DNA from: Serpula lacrymans var. lacrymans S7.9
Taxonomy: Eukaryota; Basidiomycota; Agaricomycetes; Boletales; Serpulaceae
NCBI RefSeq assembly: GCF_000218685.1
Contig: NW_006763291.1
Span: forward strand, 3,289,443-3,353,442
DNA: 64,000 nt
Reading direction: 5' to 3'
Below, piece after piece: positions 25,468-34,152 of this stretch. The notes beneath the pieces were generated by a model. It was not told the DNA's origin. It made no database searches and saw only the letters and a program-made list of their open reading frames with translations. The stretch's first letter is position 1, and each line of letters begins with the position of its first letter. The translations under genes and the position numbers were made by a program.

Positions 25468-27797
25468 GTGTCATGCACCGAAGTTGATTGGTAGCATGGA
25501 CAGGTGTCAAGAATGAAGCGAATATTCAAAAAGACTCACCTTTGCGTCACACGGGCACAGTGCCACATGGAATAGTAATTAATATTGCCTTTTTGAATTT
25601 GTGGCTGATCAGCACCACCTCTATTAGGCAATCCAGTCGTGTCCACCTTTGCTTTTCCATTCAGTACTTTCCGCATTTCAGCATTTCGGCAAATTTTTGC
25701 GTTGCCACTGGCTACACATTGCACCCTCCCTTTCATTGCCCTCCCTTACCTTTTTTTTCTTTACTCAGTCCCACCATGGGACCCTTACTCTCTTTTTTAT
25801 TCTCACCCAATAGTCGCTTCTGGATCCCTATTCTGGTTCACCTCCTTGTCACCTCCACCTTCCTCCTCCTCATCTTCTTTGCTCCCCCACCATTTCTGAT
25901 GTCACCACTTCCTATCCGCTTCTATCGCCGATCCGTTGACTACCACATGCCACTGCTGATATCAGCAAAGCCCCGGTGGTGTCGATGATGAGAACTGCTG
26001 TTAGAAAACCACACACAAAACAAACTAACACACAATCCTCCCAGATTCCACGGAACTTGTTTATGGGCTTTGCCTCCTAGAACAGTGGAGTGGTCTGGTT
26101 GTTCGTGGGGTGGTACGTATAAAGATCCTTCAAAGTAAAACCCAGAGGTGTATGAGTGTGGGTTTTGAGGAGGAGGGATAGTTGAATTTATAGAAGGATA
26201 GGGGCTTTGTGGCGAGTATAGACAAGCACTACCTTGCTAATCGTAGCACAAGGTAGGTTTGAGAACAACGAGGATGACGAGGTGACGAGGTTCCCAGTGA
26301 TAACAGGCTCCTGACGCACAAACTGTAGTGCTCAGAAGGACTCTAATCGAAAGGGATGACAATGACTTCAAAAGTGGGAAGTGACGATGACAGCAGTTGA
26401 CAGTGGTAGCAGTGGGAAGTGTTGTGACCACACTGGATCACAAGCAGCAGAGTAGTGAACTTGAAATTAGAGAAGAAGTCTGGAATTGAGTTCCTGTTTT
26501 TTTTACAAGGTAAAATACAGGGGTTTATATAGTAAAAGAAAAGTAGGCTATGCACAGTATAGCTGTGCAAAAAGAATGAGAAAGAACATGAAGGAAGGAA
26601 TGTACACTGACGAATCCTGCATAGGTAGTACAGGATAAGATTGTCAAAAAAAGGAAAAGAAAGGGATAGAACAATGAATGCTGTGAGTAATGTCACAGGT
26701 TTGTACAGCCATAAAGTAAAGTCCAATAGCAAAAAGAGAGCAGGAAAATCATGATGTCATGGGAAGATGCAGTAAAAAAAGGGCAAGGCAAAACACTATC
26801 AGTATCAACACAGTTCCTTTATTGTCAGTCAGACATTCTAAAAAAATATGTGTCCATAAAAATGATTCAAAAATCAAAAATAATCGCACTGTAAATGAAT
26901 GTTCTGCTGAAAAAAAAAGAAACTGGAGCCACCAGTCCACCACCTAGTCCAAATCCGACAGTTCCATGGCCTTACCAATGGACTGCTTGTGTTGGACCAC
27001 CTGATCAAATGAGGGAGGGAGAGGAGTAGTTCCAATTTGGAACAAGTGAGTCCCAGGCAGGGTGTGGTAGGTGTAGCTGTAGCGAAGACGATGGACAAAA
27101 GATAAGTGTACCCAAGTGAATGGGACAGCGATGAACATGGGCAACGCAAGGGGATGAACCTTCTCCAGCTCAAAAACTACCCACCCTCGCTCCAACCAGG
27201 CAAGACGAGCGGCCGATGTTTTGATAGTATATGATGGCAGATCGACGTCATGAAGATGGACCTGTTGCCCTATTTGGACCGGCCGCCGGGGCATTGCTGA
27301 TATCAGCAGTGGCACATGGTAGTCAACGGACCGGCGACGGAAGCGGATAGGAAGTGGTGACATCAGAAATGGTGGGGGTGCAAATAAGATGAGGAGGAGG
27401 AGGGTGGAGGTGACGAAAAAGTGGATTAGAATGGGAATCCAGAAATGACCGTCAGGTGAGAATAAAAAGGAGAGGAAGGGGCCCATGGTGGGGCTAGGCA
27501 AAGGAAGGGGAGTAAGGGAAATGACAAAAGTGAGGGCGCAATGCAATGTGTAGCCAGTGGCGATGCAAAAATTTGCCGAAATGCCGAAATGCGGAAAGTA
27601 CCGAATGGAAAAGCAAAGGTGAGCGTGACTGGATTGCCTAATAGAGGTTGTGCTGATCAGCCACAAGTTCGAAACAGGCAATATTAATTACTATTCCACG
27701 TGGCACTGTGCCTGTGTGGCGCAAAGGCGAGTCTTTTTGAATATTCGCTTCGTTATTGACACCTGTCCATGCTACCAATCAACTTTGGTGCATGACA
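25468..27797 (-). mobile_element. Compound repeat with inverted 0.5-kb ends (left arm copy)
   Basis: Mirror of 36,453-38,782. It has diverged inverted repeats of about 515 bases at both ends. On the minus strand a frame from ATG 27486 to 26944 encodes a 180-residue hydrophobic protein; on the plus strand 25776-25988 encodes a 70-residue shortened version. See the right-arm entry for detail. Confidence 0.65.
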
Positions 27798-27919
27798 TCC
27801 ACGGACAACTTGAAATTGCAACTGTCCCCAGTTGCTTCCATAAAGGTAGGGTCATAGGGAATGAAACATGGCAACACATTAAAGGGTCATGTCAGCATAA
27901 AATTCGTTCGAGTAAGTCA

Positions 27920-29802
27920 TTAATCGTTATCTTCATCATCTGAGTCGTTATGCTCATGGTCAGGTTTGTCTTCTGGTTCATCTAGGTCGTTATCATGGTC
28001 ATCCAGTTCGTCCAAGAGGGGCATAGAGTGGCGGTTGAAATAGGGAAGTAGGCAACATGCTGCAATTCCTCTTCGTGATACTGATCCATCCATTTCTTTT
28101 AGAACATACGATCCTCCTTTAGTACGTCGCACAACTTCATAAGGGCCATTGTAACGAGGCTTTGCTTTACGATCCAGCTCTTTCTCAACCTGAGTATTCC
28201 ACACTAGAACAAGCTCTCCAGGCTGGTATTCGTTCTTGAACATCCTTCGTGCATAGAGTTTCTCAAACTGCGCTTTAGATCTGAGACGAGTTTTGCGTAT
28301 AGTGAGTGCAGCTTGTTGTAAATCATCCTGTCTCTTTTCTAGTTGACAAATGCGCAGAGCAATGAGGTCTTCTGTTGACATTGCAGTATGGAATCCATGA
28401 ACAAGGAAAGTCGCTTCTGTCAGATCAAATGGTAGGACTGGGTCAACTCCGTGCAACAGATAAAAAGGGCTGAATCCAGTAGAACAATGAGTAGTGACCT
28501 TGTCTGCAAAGAAGGCATGATGGACCTTGGTTGGCCATAAATCGACATTCCCTTCACAGGACTTGACAAGTGCTTCTCTTATGACAAAGTGTCTACGCTC
28601 AACAACACCATTTGCCTTAGAATTGTAGGGAGAAATGCGAATATGAGGGATCTGGTAACGTTCCACAAGCTCTTCAAATGCTCCTTTGACTTCACTTCCA
28701 TTATCTGTGACAACTTCTCCTATAGCTCCATAGCGACAGATGATTTCTTCCCAGAAAAAGCAAGCAAGATTATGTGCAGATGCTTTCTTCAATGCTCTTC
28801 CTTCTGCAGCAAGTGACAGATCATCTCTTGCAGCAACAAGATATTGATATCCTCTGGCCTTGGGCATGAGCATAATGTCGACATAGACTTTGGTGACGAT
28901 TGTAGGAGGTGATGAGATGGTAAGTGGGACTTCACTTTTGCGTACACTTCGAATCTGGCATTCATGGCAGGTGCGAATATGATGCTTGACATCCTGTAAC
29001 ATATGGGGCCAGTAAAAGCGCTCTCTGACTGTAGAGAATACACCATTGACTCCTCTGTGACCAAGCCTTTCATGTGCTTTAGTAAGGATGTGAAGTTGAA
29101 GGTCAGGATTGAAGATGACTTTGAGAGGAGTAGCAGAGTGACAACGCTTGAACATGCTGTCTCCTTTCAAGAAGAATTGAAGTGATCGCTTGACAAAACA
29201 CTTTTGAGCTTGAAGAGAGGAAAATATAGGCAGCTCCATAGTTTGAAGAAAGTGGAAGATTCGACAAAGAGTATCGTACTGAGAAGAATCATTGGTAAGG
29301 AACGAAAGGAGTGACATAGGGTGATATGGGAGAGGTCTGGCAAGATCAACAAGAAGAGCGATATCATCAAGCCAATCATCTGATTCTTGAGCATCTTCAA
29401 AGTCTTCCTCTGTTGGTTGACGACGAGATAATGCATCAGGACCACGATGACGATCAGCAGGTATGTGAATGAGCTTGAAATCAAAGAGAAGGATGCCCTG
29501 AATCCAACAATTGATAGTGGCATTAGGCTGAAGATCTGGATCATTGAGCATGCCTTTGATATATTTGGCATCCACCTCCACATGCAAGTGTTTTACTCCT
29601 GCAATGTAAAGGCAAAAATGACGAAGTGCTCTGAACAAACCATATAATTCTAGCTTGGGTTGACTGTAATTTGCCTCTCTATCATTCATGGGAATAGAGC
29701 CATAGCGAGCTGGACGCTTCCTTCCATTTTCATCAAGCTGGGAGAGGATAAAACCAACAGCAATCTTGCTGGTATCAACTGAAAGAAGGACTGGGTTGTG
29801 TG
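27920..29802 (-). CDS. Gypsy pol fragment: RNase H and integrase (left arm copy)
   Basis: The open frame matches the last part of the right-arm pol (34,448-36,330) residue for residue except one Leu/Ile change. It begins at the inner break of the inverted repeat, in the middle of RNase H (SVDTSKIAVGF), and runs through RNase H, the zinc-binding domain, the DDE integrase core and the C-terminal GPY-like module to a stop at 27920. There is no start codon before MNDREANY at 29689, and the reverse transcriptase is absent. It is a truncated copy made by the inverted duplication, but is otherwise open. Confidence 0.85.
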
Positions 29803-30513
29803 ACGAATGACTCTGATGATTCGGATTCAGACTCGGATTCAGAGAACTCTTCCAGTTCTTCGGACAATTCTTCTGACTCTGACAAAGAGGAAGAACAACC
29901 TCGTTATATCAGGAAAACCACCAAGCAGAAGAAAGAGAAAAAGTGCACCTCTGAGACAGAGAAAGAGAGAAAGTTGTTGAGTCCTTCCAAGTCGAAGAAA
30001 ACCCTTCACTCTTTAGACGAAGAAGAGCACACTGCTGTCAAACAGGATGAAGTAGAAACCCTTATCAAGAAGTTGGGTTCTATGACAATTGAAGATCCTC
30101 ACTATCCTCTGCTCTACTATCGTGCTATCAAGCTTGACACTGATGCTCAACTTATACTTCGCCCTCCCACTTTCATGAACCAGTCAGCCAGACCATCTCG
30201 ATCCTCTCAAGGAAGCAGCAACTTACCCACTCAGCCTACTGCTCCACCCACTGCCACTCTGCCTACAGCACCTCGTGTTCCCTTCCTTTGCTATGGATGC
30301 GGAAAAACTGGTCATGGAGTCAATGAATGTGCAGATATGCTTGACTTACTGTCAAAGGGAATTGTCAAGAAGGATGACACTGGTCGCTTTGTCATGTCTA
30401 ATGGGTCTAGAATCATGCAATCAAGAGAGGAACCTATAGCAACTGCTGTACATTGCACTATCCCCAAGTCTAACCTCCTCACTACGACTTTTTTATGTCT
30501 ATTGCTGAAGTAG
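29803..30513 (+). CDS. Gypsy gag, 5'-truncated
   Basis: Capsid/nucleocapsid portion of the Gypsy element. The stretch begins with an Asp/Ser-rich run (DSDDSDSDSDSEN), continues with charged text, and holds one CCHC zinc knuckle, CYGCGKTGHGVNEC, at about 30,290-30,331, which binds template RNA in the virus-like particle. The N-terminal capsid core is missing because the inverted-repeat junction at 29,803 cuts the gene. The frame stops at TAG 30511-30513, 16 nt after a slippery heptamer, and overlaps the protease frame by 19 nt. Confidence 0.8.
   Translation, partial: TNDSDDSDSDSDSENSSSSSDNSSDSDKEEEQPRYIRKTTKQKKEKKCTSETEKERKLLSPSKSKKTLHSLDEEEHTAVKQDEVETLIKKLGSMTIEDPHYPLLYYRAIKLDTDAQLILRPPTFMNQSARPSRSSQGSSNLPTQPTAPPTATLPTAPRVPFLCYGCGKTGHGVNECADMLDLLSKGIVKKDDTGRFVMSNGSRIMQSREEPIATAVHCTIPKSNLLTTTFLCLLLK
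30489..30495 (+). promoter_or_regulatory. Candidate -1 ribosomal frameshift site, T_TTT_TTA
   Basis: In the gag frame the codons read ACT TTT TTA, so the bases form the canonical X_XXY_YYZ heptamer T_TTT_TTA. A one-base backward slip places the ribosome on ATG TCT ATT of the next frame, which stays open for 443 codons. A weak hairpin (CTCT...AGAG with an inner CTG pairing, about 30,518-30,542) lies 22 nt downstream, farther than the usual 5-9 nt spacing. Confidence 0.6.
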
Positions 30514-31826
30514 CTGACTCTGATTCTGATTCAGATGAAGAGCCTGTCTATGCAGTGGATCATCCAGACAGAGTGTCTAAGGAGAAGCGCAAGCAAGTCT
30601 TTGATGGTGTCTACATTCCTCTTAAACCAGATTGTGCCAAAGCTGTAAAAGGAAAGAAGAAAGAAGAAGAGAAGCCTGCCGTTCCAACCATAGCACCTGC
30701 CCCATCAAAGCCACACATCTTTGATATTGCACAGCCTATCTTTGATCCCACTAATGACGATGTAATCATGGAAGATGCTTCCCAAAACACCAAGAAGAAT
30801 CCCCCTGCTGATAAACAGAAGAAACAGCTCAAGACTTCATCTACTCTTTCACAGAATCTTGACTCCAAAGCCATCATTGATCAAATTCTCAGCACCCCTA
30901 TCCCACTATCTATTGGTAACGTCATTGGTCTATCAAAAGAAGTTTCCCAGAATCTCCAAGAAATGATGAAACCCAAGCGCGTTAACTTTGGACTAGACAA
31001 CAAGCCCCAAAGCTTGACAGCTGAATCACTTCTTGCCATCACTCATGCCGACCTCATTCATGTCCCTGTTACCTCTAATGGTGAAACTATTTCAGCAATT
31101 GTTGATTCAGGGTCTGCTCTCAATATAGTCAGTCGCACTATTTGGGAAAATCTCATTCGCCTTCCCATGGATACTAGTATTCAACCTGTAGTCAAAGATG
31201 CCAATGGAGGATTTGGTAGACTTGATGGTCTAGTCAACAATGTGGCTTTATACTGCGGAGAAGTCAAAACTTATGCCAATATCTTTGTTGGGAAAGACAC
31301 TGGATATGATCTACTTCTTGGACAACCATGGACGCATGGAAACTATGTCAGCATTGAAGAGAGACTTAATGGCACTTATCTCGTCTTCAGAAAGGATGGA
31401 AAAATCGAAAACCCTGCTCTGGAAGTCAAGGTATCATCAGATCATCGTCCTATTCACTATGTCAAACCAGTATCTGGAGTATCCAATACAGTATCCAGCT
31501 TCTTAGTCACGGACTATGACTTCAATGGAGAAGATCTAGATGGAAATACCGATGAATCGGAAACTGCTGCTGAAAGTGTCACCCCAGAAGAAGAAACTGT
31601 GCCTGTTCCAGATAATTCCCCAATTGGTTCAATCAAAAATTCTAGTACTCTCAGAGCACTGGAAGACCTGGAGACTCGTCTAGAAGAAACTATTGAAGCC
31701 TCCATCCCTATCCCCAATGCCAGTACCTTCAAAACATTCTTTGACTATATTCGCTCAATCAGGGAAGATGAAACTAACTTCACTAACTTCAGACTATGTC
31801 ATGAGAGGACACCATGGCTTCGATGA
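30495..31826 (+). CDS. Gypsy protease region (pro), -1 frame to gag
   Basis: The frame of 443 codons begins at the slippery site. The first 170 residues are a charged linker rich in Lys, Glu and Pro. The aspartic protease follows with ISAIVDSGSALNIVSR (Asp codon near 31,103), where DSG is the active site, then GYDLLLGQPWTHGNYVSIE, typical of retropepsin strands. It would process Gag-Pol. The C-terminal 130 residues are acidic and unassigned. It ends at TGA 31824-31826 and overlaps the following frame by 134 nt, with no slippery site recognised there. Confidence 0.8.
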   Translation: MSIAEVADSDSDSDEEPVYAVDHPDRVSKEKRKQVFDGVYIPLKPDCAKAVKGKKKEEEKPAVPTIAPAPSKPHIFDIAQPIFDPTNDDVIMEDASQNTKKNPPADKQKKQLKTSSTLSQNLDSKAIIDQILSTPIPLSIGNVIGLSKEVSQNLQEMMKPKRVNFGLDNKPQSLTAESLLAITHADLIHVPVTSNGETISAIVDSGSALNIVSRTIWENLIRLPMDTSIQPVVKDANGGFGRLDGLVNNVALYCGEVKTYANIFVGKDTGYDLLLGQPWTHGNYVSIEERLNGTYLVFRKDGKIENPALEVKVSSDHRPIHYVKPVSGVSNTVSSFLVTDYDFNGEDLDGNTDESETAAESVTPEEETVPVPDNSPIGSIKNSSTLRALEDLETRLEETIEASIPIPNASTFKTFFDYIRSIREDETNFTNFRLCHERTPWLR

Positions 31827-32781
31827 AAACCGCAACCTTTATGCAGATTATGTCCTGCTCCATGCTCATTTGCGATTTGACCAGAATCATGGACCTGGAA
31901 CAGCACAATCTATTATCAGTCGCTCAGGAACTGCACATATTCGCTTCTTTCCTCAAACAGAGTCATTTCCAATTCCCACTGATGAAGATATAAATGGACC
32001 TTCATCACGTGATATGAATGGTCAAGTCAATATGACGGTGGAGGTAATACAAGAATCCGATTTGGAGCTGATACACAATCATATAAATGGATTAATTAAT
32101 GATGACTCATCCACTGATTCTGAATCACCACCCCCATATTCGCGTCAACAGTTACCATCAAATATCAGTGACTCACCCCCATCACCATCCTCTACCAATG
32201 CTACTATTGCTTCGTCAATTTCTCCTGATAATCACACACTCATGCACCATAATTGCACACTCATGCATACTATTCACAATGATAGTCAAGAGGATGAAAG
32301 GGAGATTGAATCCTCACCGCCCCTTCACTTATCCTTCTCCACAACAATAGGAGCAGAGCATCAACCTTCCATCAATATATCATCCGATATTACTCCTTAT
32401 CTTCGAACTTCCATGCATCACTATCATCATTTTCCCACGTCACCATCAGCTCAGCCATTATCGATTATTCACACCAGTGCCAGAAATTCTAACACATCTT
32501 CACTCCATCCTAAACACTTACATCGAGCATTACAAGCACCTAACATGTCCTGGCTCGAAGGGTTTCATATTACTAAAGAAGCTCTCATCATTGAGATTGT
32601 GGTGGGAGTGTTACTTGTCCTCACCCTCTTCTACGGTTTTGTCTTCCCTCATATTCGCGCTTATTGTCGACGAGAACGTGTTGAGGTTATTCACCTCCAC
32701 AACAGGACAACTCATCCATCCAGTGCATCCACATTCACCACCAGCACTGAGGTACTTGCTAGTGCCACAGTTGAAGTTTGA
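31693..32781 (+). CDS. Ser/Pro-rich ORF with one membrane segment, between protease and RT
   Basis: Open frame of 362 codons (no ATG at its left end; first ATG at about 31,768). The first part (RGHHGFDENRNLYADYVLL, TAHIRFFPQTESFPIP) may be continuous in origin with pol. The middle is Ser/Pro/Thr/His-rich with several NxS/T sites. Near the end EALIIEIVVGVLLVLTLFYG is a clear transmembrane helix, followed by a basic cytosolic-type stretch (RAYCRRERVEVIHLH). The layout of glycosylatable ectodomain, single helix and short basic tail is like a type I membrane protein. No homology was recognised, and it sits where Gypsy pol is normally uninterrupted. It could be an acquired accessory gene or pol spacer with chance hydrophobicity. 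Confidence 0.5.
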   Translation: MKPPSLSPMPVPSKHSLTIFAQSGKMKLTSLTSDYVMRGHHGFDENRNLYADYVLLHAHLRFDQNHGPGTAQSIISRSGTAHIRFFPQTESFPIPTDEDINGPSSRDMNGQVNMTVEVIQESDLELIHNHINGLINDDSSTDSESPPPYSRQQLPSNISDSPPSPSSTNATIASSISPDNHTLMHHNCTLMHTIHNDSQEDEREIESSPPLHLSFSTTIGAEHQPSINISSDITPYLRTSMHHYHHFPTSPSAQPLSIIHTSARNSNTSSLHPKHLHRALQAPNMSWLEGFHITKEALIIEIVVGVLLVLTLFYGFVFPHIRAYCRRERVEVIHLHNRTTHPSSASTFTTSTEVLASATVEV

Positions 32782-33105
32782 GGTAGATGCTGGTGATACA
32801 TTTCTATATTCCTTTCTTACTTAACACTCCATTCAGCGCTCTTGGACCATATGCCACCTTTTCCCTTTTTCTTCTTTCTTGTTATATATCTATTACTTGT
32901 ACAAAATGGCCTCTTAGATTTCTATGTTATCCAGTTTTTCCTTCCTTTACTCTTGTACCAACTTCTTTTTCTATTGTCTATGTTCCTTTTTCCTTCCCCC
33001 CTTGTAAAACTTCCGACCTCATCCCTATCCTATTCGGTCTGAGATGACGCAAAACTACCACGGCACTTTCCTTCTTTGAACACTTTTTGTTTTAACCCTA
33101 GTTAC

Positions 33106-34152
33106 ATGATAGACATTGTGGACCCTATACCTGTACCAGCACCCGATTGGTCGAGTTTTGGAGCTTACAAATGTCTTGATCGCAAAGTCAAACCCGTTCC
33201 TGGAGTATTCCCAGAAGATGCACGTGTCACTCAGTCATTTCCAGAAGACCCACTCCTTTCACTCCCACCCCTTCCTGTCCTTCCCCCAGAATTCATTCCC
33301 ACGCCAAAGCTCACCAAGGAGCGCCTTTATGACAAAATGAAGCTAAACTCTGATGGATTCTTATGGCCAGAAGAGGAAAAGCTTTTTGCTCACATCATGA
33401 TACTCAATCAGCGCAGTCTTGCCTTCGAGGAAACTGACAGAGGAACGTTCAGAGAAGACTACTTCTCTCCCTACGTCATACCTGTTCTCCCACATGTCCC
33501 TTGGGAATACAAGAACATTCCTATTCCTCCTGGAATCAAGAATGAAGTCATAGAATTGCTCAGAGACAAAATCAAAGCTGGAGTCTATGAGCCTAGCCAG
33601 TCGTCTTATCGCTCTAAGTGGTTTTGCGTTCAGAAGAAGAATGGCAAGATTCGCATTGTCCATGATCTTCAGCCACTAAATGCAGTCACTATCAAAGACT
33701 CAGGAGTACCACCTATCCTTGACAACTTTGTGGAGCCATTTGCTGGTTCTCAATGCTATACTGTGTTTGATCTTTTTTGGGGATTTGATGCTCGAAAAGT
33801 GCACCCTGACAGTCGTGACCTTACCTCTTTTCTATCGCCACTAGGACTTCTGAGGATTACTTCTATGCCTATGGGATTCACCAATTCCGTTCCAGAATTC
33901 CAGAATTGCATGACTTTCATCTTGCAAGACAAAATTCCGCATATTGCCAATATCTTTGTTGATGACCTCCCAATCAAAGGACCTACTTCTCGTTATGAAG
34001 ATGCAGATGGAAACCCAGAGACCATTCCTGGCAACCCTGGCATTCATGGATTTATATGGGAACATGCCATTGATGTTCATCGCATTATGCATAGAGTTGG
34101 TCATGCTGGTGGAACTTTCTCTGGAAAGAAGACTCAGTTATGTCGTCTCTAA
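33106..34152 (+). CDS. Gypsy reverse transcriptase, ending at an in-frame stop
   Basis: From the ATG at 33106 (MIDIVDPIPVP) the frame covers the RT palm and fingers: KNGKIRIVHDLQPLN, TVFDLFWGFDA with the first catalytic Asp, TSMPMGFTN, and FVDDLPIKGP, the YxDD-equivalent box with the other two. It stops at TAA 34150-34152, where the neighbouring text (CRL, stop, VVIVGQVCCPEG) continues without a shift, so one small change splits pol. The preceding 0.3 kb (32,782-33,105) is T-rich and non-coding. Unless read through, no complete Pol is made. Confidence 0.88.
   Translation: MIDIVDPIPVPAPDWSSFGAYKCLDRKVKPVPGVFPEDARVTQSFPEDPLLSLPPLPVLPPEFIPTPKLTKERLYDKMKLNSDGFLWPEEEKLFAHIMILNQRSLAFEETDRGTFREDYFSPYVIPVLPHVPWEYKNIPIPPGIKNEVIELLRDKIKAGVYEPSQSSYRSKWFCVQKKNGKIRIVHDLQPLNAVTIKDSGVPPILDNFVEPFAGSQCYTVFDLFWGFDARKVHPDSRDLTSFLSPLGLLRITSMPMGFTNSVPEFQNCMTFILQDKIPHIANIFVDDLPIKGPTSRYEDADGNPETIPGNPGIHGFIWEHAIDVHRIMHRVGHAGGTFSGKKTQLCRL

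Larger units (their letters stand above)
22514..29802 (-). repeat. Left arm of a giant inverted repeat
   Basis: Every base here pairs with the reverse complement of 34,448-41,725. Positions x and y match where x+y is 64,250, and this holds from 29,802 down to about 22,660 with no net indel. Beyond that, in the outer 150 bases, the right arm lacks about 12 nt (ATTTTCAATTTC) and has scattered substitutions. Encoded proteins in the two arms are identical over long stretches. Differences noticed: one base near the inner edge (V-L-L versus V-I-L in pol), and one near 22,857. Contents from outside in: host flank of thaumatin gene 1, Copia remnant, hydrophobic-ORF compound repeat, Gypsy pol 3' part. 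Confidence 0.95.

Noticed and set aside
31693..32781. Retroviral-type envelope gene
   Set aside because: Only a membrane helix and possible glycosylation sites are seen. There is no fusion-peptide or furin-type site, and the position before RT is wrong for env.
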